Part shown: piece after piece, positions 26,591 through 35,024 of the stretch
Position numbering within the stretch: the stretch's first letter is position 1
Layout: every line of letters starts with the position of its first letter
DNA from: Oscillospiraceae bacterium
Lineage (GTDB): Bacteria > Bacillota > Clostridia > Oscillospirales > Ruminococcaceae
Reading direction: 5' to 3'
Assembly: GCA_015066115.1 (NCBI GenBank)
Contig: SVOZ01000001.1
Location: 62,001 to 126,000 of the forward strand
Length of the DNA stretch: 64,000 bases
Position numbers and translations under genes: made by a program
Notes under the pieces: generated by a model
Database searches by the model: none
What the model was told of the DNA's origin: nothing
What the model saw: the letters and a program-made list of their open reading frames with translations, nothing else

Positions 26591-27355
26591 GTGCCGGATT
26601 TTGAAAATAATAGGTATGATATGCTTGATAATAGCGACCGTGCTGAAGCTATCCGTATTAAAAAGTTAAAACAGGGCGTTATTGCAAACACAGATAATGA
26701 AGAGTATCAAAAAGAAAAAAATCTGCGCGAGCAAGCTCCTGTGTCCTTTTTAGATAAGGTTAAAAATTTTTGGTATCATTATAAAAGTGTTGTAATTATA
26801 GGCTCGGTTCTTGGCGTTATCCTTGTTTTTCTTTTGTTGCAGGGAATTAACAAAGAGGTTTACGACACCACGATCATGCTCCACACTAATACATATTACA
26901 GTGATGGCGACCTTGCGATAATTGCCGATGCGTTTTCAGATTATATAGATGATTTAGATGGCGATGACAAGGTAAATATCGGCATTCTTCAGTCAAAGCA
27001 GGTAACTGATGATAGTGAAACGGTCCTCGGTTTTGAAGGCGCAATGCAGGCGAGAATGACTGCGGAAATAGCTTCGGGTAAAAACTGCATATTTATTGTT
27101 GAAAAAGATCTTGTAAATGGGCTCACCGAAAAAGGAGTCTTTGCTGATTTAAGAGATATTTTGCCGATAGAAGCTTCTGAGGCGGTTTATTCTGTGCCTC
27201 TTAAGGACAGCAAACTGCTAAAAAATGAGGCTTTTAAAAATGTTCGGGATAAGTATTATCTTTCTGTCAGAGTTTATAAAGAGGGGACCGATCGAGATAA
27301 ATATAACGGTCAGGTTGAGGCATTAAAAAGGCTTTATAGTGATATGACAAAGTAA
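26591..27355 (+). CDS. Hypothetical single-pass membrane protein
   Basis: 254 aa with a GTG start after GGAGG. The first 60 residues are charged and cytoplasmic, one membrane helix follows (about 65-84, SVVIIGSVLGVILVFLLLQG), and the remaining 165 residues would be outside. The outer part has regular alpha/beta character (YYSDGDLAIIADAFSDYIDD; NCIFIVEKDLVNGLTEKGV) reminiscent of a periplasmic binding-type fold, but I do not recognise a family. It is 24 bases after greA and likely the last gene of that transcript. Confidence 0.8.
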   Translation: MPDFENNRYDMLDNSDRAEAIRIKKLKQGVIANTDNEEYQKEKNLREQAPVSFLDKVKNFWYHYKSVVIIGSVLGVILVFLLLQGINKEVYDTTIMLHTNTYYSDGDLAIIADAFSDYIDDLDGDDKVNIGILQSKQVTDDSETVLGFEGAMQARMTAEIASGKNCIFIVEKDLVNGLTEKGVFADLRDILPIEASEAVYSVPLKDSKLLKNEAFKNVRDKYYLSVRVYKEGTDRDKYNGQVEALKRLYSDMTK

Positions 27356-27359
27356 TTTA

Positions 27360-27395
27360 AGCGCCCTGTGCAAAAAGCACAGGGCGCTTAAAAAT
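27360..27395 (+). terminator. Hairpin after membrane protein gene
   Basis: GCGCCCTGTGC / GCACAGGGCGC, an 11-bp perfect stem, but the tail on the plus strand is A-rich rather than T-rich. Termination may rely on the next hairpin too. Confidence 0.6.
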
Positions 27396-27402
27396 TGCAA
27401 AT

Positions 27403-27441
27403 AAAAAAGCCTCGAACTTTTTATGGTTCGGGGCGTTTTTA
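27403..27441. terminator. Bidirectional terminator before zinc-ribbon gene
   Basis: GCCTCGAAC / GTTCGGGGC stem flanked by an A run and a T run; suits both the plus-strand operon and the minus-strand zinc-ribbon gene. Confidence 0.8.
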
Positions 27442-27460
27442 TGCCTACAATATGCAATAA

Positions 27461-27748
27461 TTATTCAGCAGCTTCTTCTTCCTTCATTTTGGCGAAGCAC
27501 TCGCTGCAATAAACAGGGCGATCCTCACGGGGCTTGAAAGGAACAGTTGCTTCCTGGCCGCAGTTCGCACAAACGGCAGTAAACATCTCTCTTTCAGGTC
27601 TCTGAGCAGCTTTTCTAGCTGCGCGGCATTCTTTGCATCTCTGGGGCTCATTGGTGAAGCCCTTTTCTGCATAGAACTCCTGCTCGCCTGCAGTGAATAC
27701 GAACTCAGCGCCGCATTCTTTGCATACTAAAGTCTTGTCTTCGTACAT
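27461..27748 (-). CDS. Double zinc-ribbon protein
   Basis: 95 aa. Two treble-clef or ribbon units are visible: CKECGAEF...CKEC in the first half and CANCGQE...CSEC in the second, the first matching the probable zinc-ribbon domain family. A basic, Arg-rich segment (RAARKAAQRPER) links them. It may bind nucleic acid, but no role is known. The ATG at 27748 follows GAGGAAG and is preferred over the upstream track start at 27787. It is preceded by an unusually long structured leader and a consensus promoter. Confidence 0.85.
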   Translation of the reverse strand: MYEDKTLVCKECGAEFVFTAGEQEFYAEKGFTNEPQRCKECRAARKAAQRPEREMFTAVCANCGQEATVPFKPREDRPVYCSECFAKMKEEEAAE

Positions 27749-27976
27749 GATTCTTCCTCGCTTTTTGGTAATATATATTTTGCCCAAGGCGGACTTTCAC
27801 CGCCACCTTTGATAAATCAACGCTCTGTTTAAGCTACACGGGCATATATAACAAAGGGAATAAACCCTATTGTCGCAACGTTTTTGCCAAGATTGGACTA
27901 AGGCGCTGATTACTTAAAAAAGCAAGGAACGCAAAATCGAATCGGGCTGATTTTGTTTTCGCTCATAACGGTACTT
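27749..27976 (-). ncRNA. Candidate structured leader RNA upstream of zinc-ribbon gene
   Basis: About 225 transcribed bases lie between a TTGACA-17-TATAAT promoter and the zinc-ribbon ATG on the minus strand. Read on that strand it contains a CAAAATC/GATTTTG hairpin, an AGGG/CCCT hairpin and a GGCGG/CCGCC hairpin (GGCGGTGAAAGTCCGCC) near the gene. I cannot match it to a known RNA class. It could be a cis-regulator or a separate small RNA. Confidence 0.45.
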
Positions 27977-27980
27977 ATAC

Positions 27981-28009
27981 ATTATATATAAATTATCTAT
28001 AAATGTCAA
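27981..28009 (-). promoter_or_regulatory. Consensus sigma-A promoter of zinc-ribbon leader
   Basis: Exact TTGACA and TATAAT on the minus strand with a 17-base spacer. The 125 bases between here and the murC terminator are AT-rich with nothing else assignable. Confidence 0.85.
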
Positions 28010-28136
28010 TAAGTTTTTTTATATTGAATAATTTTTGTCAAAAATATACAAATAAGTTGTTCAGTATATATACGAAATTACTCAAAAACCGGCTTTAAAT
28101 CAAGGAAAAATCAGATAAAACACAGCAAAATACACA

Positions 28137-28166
28137 AAAACGGTGGAGAATTTTCTCCACCGCCTT
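28137..28166 (-). terminator. Terminator after murC
   Basis: GGTGGAGAA / TTCTCCACC stem followed on the minus strand by a T run. Confidence 0.8.
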
Positions 28167-28171
28167 TACTT

Positions 28172-29545
28172 TTAAAGCATTAGCTTTGCTGCCTTGTATA
28201 TATCGCCACAGCCCAAGGTGATAACTAAATCATCCTTTTCTGCGTTTTGTTTGATAAATTCTGCAACCTCTTCAAATGTGTCAAGCAGTGTGCAGTTTTT
28301 AAGCTTTGCCTGTAAGTCTTTTGAGTCGATTCCAAATGTGTTTATTTCTCTTGAACCCATGATAGGTGTAAGAACAACTCTGTCAGCAAGCGAAAGCACT
28401 CTTGCAAAGTCATCAAGCAGCATTGCCGTTCTTGAAAAGGTAAACGGCTGAAAAACTGCCCACACCTTGTTAAAGCCTAATGAAAGCGCGGCTTTAAGGG
28501 TCGCTTCAAGCTCGGCAGGATGATGTGCATAATCATCGGCAATAGTAACTCCGTTTCTTATTCCTAAAACATCAAACCTGCGCGATGCACTTTTAAACTC
28601 TGCCATTGCAGACTGAACATCCTTAAAATCTACTCCCGACTCAAGCGCCGCGCTGCATGCCGCAAGCGCATTGTAAACATTGTGTTTGCCGGGAATTTTA
28701 ATAGAAATATTTCCGAGAAGAGCTCCCTTGTGGTAGATATCAAATCTTGTTATAAGCGAGTGAGACTCCTGACAGACTTCAGAGGAAATATTGCTTGCAT
28801 AATAATCGTTGCTCTCTGAAAGTCCAAAGGTAACAGTCGTTTTGTCAAGCCCTTTAACTGCGGTCATGGTGTTTGTATCGTCGCCGTTTACAACAAGCAT
28901 TTTGGTTGTTTTTTCGGCAAATTTTCTAAATGACGCAATAAGATTGTCAAGGGTTTTAAAATATTCCATATGGTCCTCGTCGATGTTTAAAATAACTGCA
29001 ACATCGGGCGAGAGCTTTAAAAATGTGTCAACATATTCGCAGGCCTCGCAAACCATATTTTCGCTTTTGCCAACCCTTCCGCTTCCGCCGATAAGCTCAA
29101 GCTTGCCGCCGATAACTGTGGTGGGATCAAAACCTGCCTTCATAAAAATCTGGGTGAGCATTGAAGATGCGGTGGTTTTTCCGTGTGTTCCGCAGATGCA
29201 AACCGCGTTTTCAAACCAGCTTGTAACAATTCCTAAAAGGATCGAGCGTTCAATGGTGGGAATGCCTTTTTCTCTTGCGGCAACAAGCTCGGGATTGTCT
29301 TTCATAATTGCGGCAGAGTGAACAATAAGGTCGGCTCCGTCAATGTTTTCGGCAAAATGTCCGAGCGTGACGGGAATGCCCATGTTCATAACGGCGGTAA
29401 GGGTGTCGCCGGGGTTGTTGTCAGAGCCGCTTAAATTGTAGCCTTTTGCAAAAAGTATCTGCGCTAAAGGGTACATTCCGCTTCCGCCGATACCGATAAA
29501 ATGTATGTGTTTTTTGTCTTTTAAGATGTTGTAATCAATTGACAA
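28172..29545 (-). CDS. murC: UDP-N-acetylmuramate--L-alanine ligase MurC
   Basis: 457 aa cytoplasmic ligase adding the first peptide residue to UDP-MurNAc. IHFIGIGGSGMYPLA near residue 13 is the N-terminal Rossmann motif, CGTHGKTTASSM near 115 the ATP-binding loop, and DDYAHHPAE near 335 the C-terminal domain motif. The TTG at 29545 is preferred: GGAGGG lies seven bases upstream, while the longer track form would include this ribosome-binding site in its coding sequence. Confidence 0.95.
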   Translation of the reverse strand: MSIDYNILKDKKHIHFIGIGGSGMYPLAQILFAKGYNLSGSDNNPGDTLTAVMNMGIPVTLGHFAENIDGADLIVHSAAIMKDNPELVAAREKGIPTIERSILLGIVTSWFENAVCICGTHGKTTASSMLTQIFMKAGFDPTTVIGGKLELIGGSGRVGKSENMVCEACEYVDTFLKLSPDVAVILNIDEDHMEYFKTLDNLIASFRKFAEKTTKMLVVNGDDTNTMTAVKGLDKTTVTFGLSESNDYYASNISSEVCQESHSLITRFDIYHKGALLGNISIKIPGKHNVYNALAACSAALESGVDFKDVQSAMAEFKSASRRFDVLGIRNGVTIADDYAHHPAELEATLKAALSLGFNKVWAVFQPFTFSRTAMLLDDFARVLSLADRVVLTPIMGSREINTFGIDSKDLQAKLKNCTLLDTFEEVAEFIKQNAEKDDLVITLGCGDIYKAAKLML

Positions 29546-29732
29546 TGTAAAACCCTCCGTTTTTGGCAAGGATCAATTTCGTTTATGTTACTTACTATTA
29601 TATTGCTAAACTCAAAAAAAATAAACACTTATTGCGAAAAAAATTTAAAAAATGCATAAAAACTTTAAAAAATACGATAATAAAGGCATCGGATACTAAA
29701 ACCGAAAAAAGACCTGAAGGGGAAATGAAGAC

Positions 29733-30017
29733 ATGAATATCAGTCAAATTAAAATCAGAAGACTCTATGATGAGGGCAGAATGAAGGCACTCGTGTCGGT
29801 AACTATCGATGATGATTTTGCCGTGCACGATATCAAGGTAATCGAGGGACCTCAGCGAATTTTCGTTGCAATGCCGAGCCGAAAGGAAGATGGCGGCAAT
29901 TTCAGAGATGTTGTCCATCCTATAACAAAGGAAGCAAGGGACTATATGGAAAAGGCAATTTTGGATGAGTATTATATGGTGCTCGATGAAAATCACCAAA
30001 GAGAAATTCCTATGTAA
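29733..30017 (+). CDS. spoVG: Septation/regulatory protein SpoVG
   Basis: 94 aa, full length. SpoVG is an RNA/DNA-binding regulator active in sporulation septation and virulence in Firmicutes. The conserved N-terminus (ISQIKIRRL) and the segment VIEGPQRIFVAMPSRK are diagnostic. A GGGG-containing site precedes the ATG. No clear sigma-H promoter could be assigned by eye in the AT-rich 160-base upstream region. Confidence 0.96.
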   Translation: MNISQIKIRRLYDEGRMKALVSVTIDDDFAVHDIKVIEGPQRIFVAMPSRKEDGGNFRDVVHPITKEARDYMEKAILDEYYMVLDENHQREIPM

Positions 30018-30023
30018 TATATA

Positions 30024-30052
30024 TTGACAAAAAAGATATATAGTAATATAAT
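30024..30052 (+). promoter_or_regulatory. Consensus promoter of FMN riboswitch-ribU
   Basis: Exact TTGACA and TATAAT with a 17-base spacer immediately after the spoVG stop codon. Confidence 0.85.
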
Positions 30053-30067
30053 TTGTTTGTAATACAG

Positions 30068-30184
30068 TTAGGGGCGGGGTGAAATTCTCCACCGGCGGTG
30101 ATGAGCGAAAGCTACAAGTCCGCGAGCGAAAGCCGATATGGTGCGAATCCATAACCGACGGTATAGTCCGGAAGTGATAACGGT
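30068..30184 (+). promoter_or_regulatory. FMN riboswitch (RFN element)
   Basis: The conserved core AGGGGCGGGGTGAAATTC, CACCGGCGGTGATGAGC, AGTCCGCGAGCG and GACGGTATAGTCCGGA occur in order. It senses FMN and controls the downstream riboflavin transporter gene through the terminator that follows. Confidence 0.96.
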
Positions 30185-30203
30185 ATTGCTATATGTATTC
30201 TAC

Positions 30204-30238
30204 GCCCCCGACTTGCTCTGTCGGGGGTTTTTATTTTT
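30204..30238 (+). terminator. Expression-platform terminator of FMN riboswitch
   Basis: CCCCCGA / TCGGGGG stem with a T run just before the ribU ribosome-binding site GGAGGAG. Its formation with FMN bound would stop transcription. Confidence 0.88.
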
Positions 30239-30250
30239 GGAGGAGATGTT

Positions 30251-30841
30251 ATGAAAAATAAAAAACTTTATGCAATGACTGCATCTGCGCTTCTTGGTGC
30301 AATCGGCTTTGTGCTGATGGCAATTGAAATTTCACTTCCCATTATGCCTTCCTTTATAAAGCTTGATTTTTCCGAGCTTCCTGCGCTTATCGCAGCATTT
30401 GCTTATGGACCTGTATATGCTGTTGCAGTATGCTTTATTAAAAATCTGCTTCATCTTTTTATCACAAATACAGCAGGAGTAGGCGAGCTTGCAAATTTCT
30501 TGATGGGCGTTTTCTTTGTCGTTCCTGCAGGACTTATTTATAACAAAATGAAATCCAGAAAAGGCGCTCTTATCGGTTCGCTTTTAGGTGCGGCTGTTAT
30601 GGCTGTTGCATGCGTGTTTATTAATCTTTTTATTACATATCCCATTTATTACAAGATCTTAATTCCCGAGCAGGTAATCCTTTCTATGTATCAGGCGATA
30701 CTTCCTTCGGTCGATAGCATCTTAAAATCGCTTGTTATATTTAACCTGCCGTTTACCTTTGCAAAGGGAATTTTGGTTTCGATGATCTGCTTTTTTGTTT
30801 ATAAAAAGCTCTCGCCTATACTAAAAAAGAAGATGTCTTGA
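30251..30841 (+). CDS. ribU: Riboflavin ECF transporter S component RibU
   Basis: 196 aa integral membrane protein with about six helices. As an S component it would bind riboflavin and share the energy-coupling EcfA/A'/T module. The N-terminal pattern ...SALLGAIGFVLMAIEISLPI and the conserved KLDFSELPALIAAFAYGP segment are typical of RibU. The upstream FMN riboswitch independently supports the substrate. GGAGGAG precedes the ATG; the stop overlaps the -35 of the metK promoter. Confidence 0.95.
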   Translation: MKNKKLYAMTASALLGAIGFVLMAIEISLPIMPSFIKLDFSELPALIAAFAYGPVYAVAVCFIKNLLHLFITNTAGVGELANFLMGVFFVVPAGLIYNKMKSRKGALIGSLLGAAVMAVACVFINLFITYPIYYKILIPEQVILSMYQAILPSVDSILKSLVIFNLPFTFAKGILVSMICFFVYKKLSPILKKKMS

Positions 30842-30866
30842 CAATAACAATATAATATATTATAAT
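30838..30866 (+). promoter_or_regulatory. Consensus promoter of SAM riboswitch-metK
   Basis: Exact TTGACA and TATAAT with a 17-base spacer; the -35 hexamer overlaps the TGA stop of ribU. Confidence 0.85.
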
Positions 30867-30884
30867 AATAAAAAAGAATATTAC

Positions 30885-30976
30885 CTTATCAAGAGCGACT
30901 GAGGGACAGGCCCTGTGAAGTCCGGCAACCTGCAATGCAAGGTGCTAAATCCTGCGGAAATGACCGACAGATGAGG
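30885..30976 (+). promoter_or_regulatory. SAM-I riboswitch (S-box)
   Basis: CTTATCAAGAGCGACTGAGG at the 5' side, GGCCCTGTGAAGTCCGGCAA in the centre and GATGAG closing P1 are the S-box core. It binds S-adenosylmethionine and lies directly before metK, whose product is SAM. Confidence 0.96.
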
Positions 30977-30982
30977 AGCATA

Positions 30983-31018
30983 TAAAAAGCGCTGTCGGAT
31001 TACGACGGCGCTTATTTT
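30983..31018 (+). terminator. Expression-platform terminator of SAM riboswitch
   Basis: AAGCGCTGTCG / CGACGGCGCTT hairpin with a T-rich tail. CTGTCGG in its 5' arm is complementary to CCGACAG at 30963-30969 in the aptamer's 3' part, giving the competing anti-terminator. Confidence 0.85.
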
Positions 31019-31040
31019 AATTTTATAAAGGAGCAAAAAA

Positions 31041-32225
31041 ATGAACAGAACACATTTATTTACATCAGAATCGGTTACAGAGGGTCATCCCGATAAAATA
31101 TGTGACCAGATTTCCGATGCCGTTTTAGATGCAATTTTGGCGCAGGATAAAAACGCAAGAGTTGCCTGCGAAACTGTTGCAACAACAGGCATGGTAATGG
31201 TTATGGGCGAGATCAGCACAAATAGTTATGTTGATATTCCCAGCCTTGCAAGAGAGGTAATAAGGGAAATAGGCTATGATAATGCCGCTTACGGATTTGA
31301 CTGCAACACCTGCGCTGTGCTTAGCAGTATCGACGAGCAGTCAAAGGATATAGCGCTCGGCGTTGATAACAGCCTTGAAAAGAAAGAGAGCGGAGAAGAA
31401 GAGGAGCAAAACGGAGCGGGCGACCAGGGAATGATGTTTGGATTTGCCTGCGATGAAACTCCTGAGCTTATGCCGATGCCTATCTCGCTTTCCCATAAAC
31501 TTGCAAAACAGCTCACAAAAGTGCGCAAAAACGGCACATTGCCATACCTCAGACCCGACGGCAAAACACAGGTAACTGTACGATATGAAAACGATGTTCC
31601 CGTTTTTGTTGACACAATTGTTGTGTCCTCGCAGCATTCGGAAGATGTTTCCATGAAAAAAATTCGTGAAGACATCATAAAATATGTTATAACCCCAATT
31701 ATTCCTAACGAGCTTATCTCTGAGGAAACCAAGATTTTTGTAAACCCAACAGGCCGTTTTGTTGTAGGCGGACCGCAGGGCGACACAGGCCTTACAGGCA
31801 GAAAGATAATCGTTGACACCTATGGTGGTTATTCCCGTCACGGCGGCGGTGCATTCTCGGGCAAGGATCCTACAAAGGTTGACCGTTCTGCCGCTTACGC
31901 CGCAAGATATGTTGCCAAAAACATAGTTGCCGCAGGCATCGCTAAGAAATGCGAAATTGAGCTTGCCTATGCAATCGGCGTTGCAAAGCCTGTCTCTGTA
32001 ATGGTTGACACCTTTGGAACGGGTGTAGTTTCAGACAGCGAGATCGAAAAGGCGGTAAACCGTGTGTTTGACCTGCGCCCCTCGTCCATCATCAGAGATC
32101 TTGACCTCCGCAGGCCTATTTATCGCGCTCTTGCCGCTTACGGACATATGGGCAGGGAAGACCTCGATGTTTCTTTTGAAAAAACCGATAAAATTGGGGA
32201 ACTTAAGGCCGCTCTCGGCATCTAA
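31041..32225 (+). CDS. metK: S-adenosylmethionine synthetase MetK
   Basis: 394 aa. It makes SAM from methionine and ATP. The N-terminal [20 protein letters not shown], the ATP-binding [12 protein letters not shown] near residue 128 and [19 protein letters not shown] near 270 are the family signatures. Full length. AAAGGAG precedes the ATG; control is by the upstream SAM-I riboswitch. Confidence 0.98.
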   Translation: MNRTHLFTSESVTEGHPDKICDQISDAVLDAILAQDKNARVACETVATTGMVMVMGEISTNSYVDIPSLAREVIREIGYDNAAYGFDCNTCAVLSSIDEQSKDIALGVDNSLEKKESGEEEEQNGAGDQGMMFGFACDETPELMPMPISLSHKLAKQLTKVRKNGTLPYLRPDGKTQVTVRYENDVPVFVDTIVVSSQHSEDVSMKKIREDIIKYVITPIIPNELISEETKIFVNPTGRFVVGGPQGDTGLTGRKIIVDTYGGYSRHGGGAFSGKDPTKVDRSAAYAARYVAKNIVAAGIAKKCEIELAYAIGVAKPVSVMVDTFGTGVVSDSEIEKAVNRVFDLRPSSIIRDLDLRRPIYRALAAYGHMGREDLDVSFEKTDKIGELKAALGI

Positions 32226-32246
32226 AATAAATCGGAGGAGTTTTTT

Positions 32247-33032
32247 GTGTCTGTCGGAATTTCAACAGCCTGTTTTTACCCGGAAATAACTGAAAATGCC
32301 GTCCGGTATCTTTGCGAAAACGGTGTACCTTCTATTGAGATATTCTTTAATTCTGCTTGCGAAATGCAGGGAGAGATATTCTCAAAGGTAAAAAGCTCTG
32401 TTTTACAAAGCTCAGTTAGGGTGACTTCGGTTCACCCCTTCAGCAGTGCGTTTGAGCCTTTTATGCTGTTTTCTGAGTATGAGCGCAGGTTTGAAGATGG
32501 ACTTGAGCTTTATAAAAGATATTTTGATGCCTGCAATGCTCTCGGCGCAAAAACATTGGTGCTTCACGGCGATAAGGCTGACAGAAAACACTGTGACGAC
32601 CGATATATTGACAGATTTTATCGTCTCTTTTCTGCCGCAAAGTCACAGGGAGTGACCTTGGCACAGGAAAACGTGGCTTACTGCCGCAGTAACGATATAG
32701 AGTTTCTTAAAAGGATGAAAGCTGAGCTTAAAGATGATGTTGCCTTTGTTCTTGATTTAAAACAGGCAAGAAGAGCGGGTGTTTGCTGGAGGGAATATGC
32801 CTCTGTGATGGGAAATAAACTTGTCCACCTGCACGCAAATGATTACGATGAAACCCACGACTGCCTTCTTCCCGGAAAGGGAATAACCGATTTTTCCGAA
32901 ATTTATTCCTGTCTTTATAAAAACGGCTTTAAAGGCGACTCTGTTATTGAGGTCTATCGCTTAAATTACAGCGAGCATAGCGAGCTTATATCGAGTATGA
33001 AATATCTTGAAGGATTTGAAGAGAAAAAATAG
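32247..33032 (+). CDS. Sugar phosphate isomerase/epimerase family TIM-barrel protein
   Basis: 261 aa with the xylose-isomerase-like TIM-barrel (AP_endonuc_2) fold. Candidate metal ligands are LVLHGDKAD near residue 105, LAQENVAY near 137, FVLDLKQARRAG near 168, LVHLHANDYDETHD near 190 and SVIEVYR near 233. Substrate unknown. The GTG start at 32247 follows CGGAGGAG. It lies 21 bases after metK and may share its transcript. Confidence 0.88.
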   Translation: MSVGISTACFYPEITENAVRYLCENGVPSIEIFFNSACEMQGEIFSKVKSSVLQSSVRVTSVHPFSSAFEPFMLFSEYERRFEDGLELYKRYFDACNALGAKTLVLHGDKADRKHCDDRYIDRFYRLFSAAKSQGVTLAQENVAYCRSNDIEFLKRMKAELKDDVAFVLDLKQARRAGVCWREYASVMGNKLVHLHANDYDETHDCLLPGKGITDFSEIYSCLYKNGFKGDSVIEVYRLNYSEHSELISSMKYLEGFEEKK

Positions 33033-33034
33033 TC

Positions 33035-33063
33035 TTTACAGAACGGTAATTTTTTGGTAAAAT
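33035..33063 (+). promoter_or_regulatory. Sigma-A promoter for nrdR
   Basis: TTTACA and TAAAAT with a 17-base spacer, about 40 bases before the nrdR start. Confidence 0.6.
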
Positions 33064-33103
33064 ATAAACAAAGAATAACAAGGTAGCAGGGAGAGGAAAA
33101 ATT

Positions 33104-33559
33104 ATGAAATGTCCTTTTTGCGGATATGCTGAAAGTAAGGTCGTAGATTCCCGTCCAACCGACGAAAACGAAAAAATTCGCCGCAGAAGAGAATGCCTTA
33201 AATGTAACTGCCGTTTTACTACATATGAGGTAATCGAAACTGTGCCTATTATGGTTGTCAAAAAGGATAAATCCCGTGAGGCATTTGATAGGGATAAGCT
33301 CACGCGCGGAATTCTCCGCTCTTGCGAAAAACGCCCCGTTGCCATTGAAGAGATCGTTAAGATGGTCGATAATATTGAGGCCGAGCTTTCAAATTCGCTT
33401 CAGAGAGAGGTAACTTCTTACAGAATCGGCGAGCTTGTTATGAAGTATTTAAAGCCAATTGACGAGGTTGCCTATGTGCGCTTTGCCTCGGTTTACCGTC
33501 AGTTTGGAGATATCAGCGCCTTTATGGACGAGCTTAAAACAATGATAAAGGATAAATAA
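33104..33559 (+). CDS. nrdR: Ribonucleotide reductase repressor NrdR
   Basis: 151 aa. An N-terminal zinc ribbon (MKCPFCGY...[15 protein letters not shown]) is followed by an ATP-cone domain (about 49-139) that senses ATP/dATP. NrdR represses ribonucleotide reductase genes. Length and motifs match the family. GGGAGAGG precedes the ATG; a strong terminator follows. Confidence 0.97.
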   Translation: MKCPFCGYAESKVVDSRPTDENEKIRRRRECLKCNCRFTTYEVIETVPIMVVKKDKSREAFDRDKLTRGILRSCEKRPVAIEEIVKMVDNIEAELSNSLQREVTSYRIGELVMKYLKPIDEVAYVRFASVYRQFGDISAFMDELKTMIKDK

Positions 33560-33564
33560 ATTTT

Positions 33565-33601
33565 AAACCCCTCGGATTTTAATCCGAGGGGTAATTTTTT
33601 T
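33565..33601 (+). terminator. Terminator after nrdR
   Basis: ACCCCTCGGATT / AATCCGAGGGGT 12-bp stem with a T-run tail, between convergent nrdR and the ECF gene. Confidence 0.9.
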
Positions 33602-33625
33602 GTTTGCTTTGACGGTTTTTGTCTT

Positions 33626-34195
33626 TTAGATTTTGCGGCTTATATTTAATAGCCTTACGACAACAGGACTTAAAACAAGATTGAACAAAAGCTCAAAGGG
33701 GAAGTTGATAAGTCCTAAACCGAATATCATAAAGCTTATAATGTCTTTGTCTCCTGCCCACTCTGCGATGGTCGGCATAAAGAAAATAAGACAGCCTAAA
33801 AGGAATACGCCTGTATTTATTATAGGACAAATGATGGCCGCCGAAATAACACCCAAATAGCGGTTTTTCCTGCTAAAAAGATCGTAAATAAGTCCTGCAC
33901 CAAGTCCGCACAAGGTTCCCTTTAAAAGAACTGTGGCAATGGTTCCGGGGATGTTTATTGCAAGAAATGCAGATGCATCTCCGCTTAAAAGAACCGTCAC
34001 GCCGAATACAAATCCCAGCCAGGCTCCTATGAATTTTCCACACATTGCGGCGCCGATTACAATAGGAATGAGAACTAATGATACAGAGAACATTCCGAGG
34101 TGGATAAATGAGCCCATAAGCTGCAGCACAATTACAAGAGCTGTAAGTATTGCGCCGAGGGCAAGGGTTTTGGTGGACATTTTTTTTGTTGACAT
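33626..34195 (-). CDS. ECF transporter S component, probably pantothenate
   Basis: 189 aa, about five to six membrane helices, starting with KTLALGAILTALVIVLQLMG, the usual opening of ECF S components. Substrate inference rests on context: it lies 55 bases downstream of coaX (pantothenate kinase) in the same direction, so pantothenate uptake (PanT-like) is likely, not shown. The ATG at 34195 is eight bases from AAGGAG; the track GTG at 34204 is within the spacer. Confidence 0.88.
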   Translation of the reverse strand: MSTKKMSTKTLALGAILTALVIVLQLMGSFIHLGMFSVSLVLIPIVIGAAMCGKFIGAWLGFVFGVTVLLSGDASAFLAINIPGTIATVLLKGTLCGLGAGLIYDLFSRKNRYLGVISAAIICPIINTGVFLLGCLIFFMPTIAEWAGDKDIISFMIFGLGLINFPFELLFNLVLSPVVVRLLNISRKI

Positions 34196-34250
34196 AGAAA
34201 ACACTCCTTGCTACTGCTCCGAAAACGGATGCAGTGCTAAATTTTCTTTT

Positions 34251-35012
34251 TTAGATGTTCTTTTTGTAAATGGCATATAAACCGTCAAAGAGCAAATTAT
34301 TGTCAACCGTGATTTTTTCACGGCAATGGGGAACGATGGAAGAAGCAAGACCGCCCGTTGCGATAACAGCGGTATCCTCGCCTAAAATCTCCTTGTACCT
34401 TAAGATCATTCCGTCCATCATAGCGGCGTTTCCGATAACTGCACCTGAACGCATACAGTCTATGGTGTTGCTTCCGATAACAGAAACATCGCCTGAAAGA
34501 CTTATCTGGGGGAGCTGTGCAGTCCCTTGCGCAAGAGCGTTAAGGGCAGTACCTACACCTGAAAGGATTGAGCCGCCAACCATTTCGCCCTTTTCGTTTA
34601 AGGCGGAAATGGTGGTCGCAGTTCCTAAATCGAAAACAATGGAGGGAACCGGATATTTTAAAAGCGCCGCAACCGAAACACAAACAAGGTCAGCACCAAG
34701 CTGTGCAGGATTGTCGATCTTTATGTTAAGCCCTGTTTTAACTCCGGGGCCGACCACAAAAACCTTGCAATTAAACAGCTTTTTTATTGCGTTCTCAAGC
34801 ATTCCTGAAACCTGCGGAACAACAGAGGAAATGATTGCGCCTTCAACCTCTCCGTCGGCGCAGTATAGCGAAAGCACCGATTTTATTGCAACGGCGTATT
34901 CATCCTGCGTTTTGTTCCTGTCAGTCGAAATTCGTGAGGTGAATAAAAGTGCATCATCCTTGTATGCGCCGATTATTGTGTGGGTATTGCCAACATCAAT
35001 AGTTAAAATCAT
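34251..35012 (-). CDS. coaX: Type III pantothenate kinase CoaX
   Basis: 253 aa ASKHA-fold kinase catalysing the first step of CoA synthesis. DVGNTHTIIGAY at residues 5-16 is the phosphate-binding loop; GADLVCVSVAAL near 105, VFDLGTATTISAL near 125 and AVIATGGLASSI near 220 are the other family motifs. Length is normal. It follows galE by 12 bases. Confidence 0.96.
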   Translation of the reverse strand: MILTIDVGNTHTIIGAYKDDALLFTSRISTDRNKTQDEYAVAIKSVLSLYCADGEVEGAIISSVVPQVSGMLENAIKKLFNCKVFVVGPGVKTGLNIKIDNPAQLGADLVCVSVAALLKYPVPSIVFDLGTATTISALNEKGEMVGGSILSGVGTALNALAQGTAQLPQISLSGDVSVIGSNTIDCMRSGAVIGNAAMMDGMILRYKEILGEDTAVIATGGLASSIVPHCREKITVDNNLLFDGLYAIYKKNI

Positions 35013-35024
35013 ACTATCACCAAC

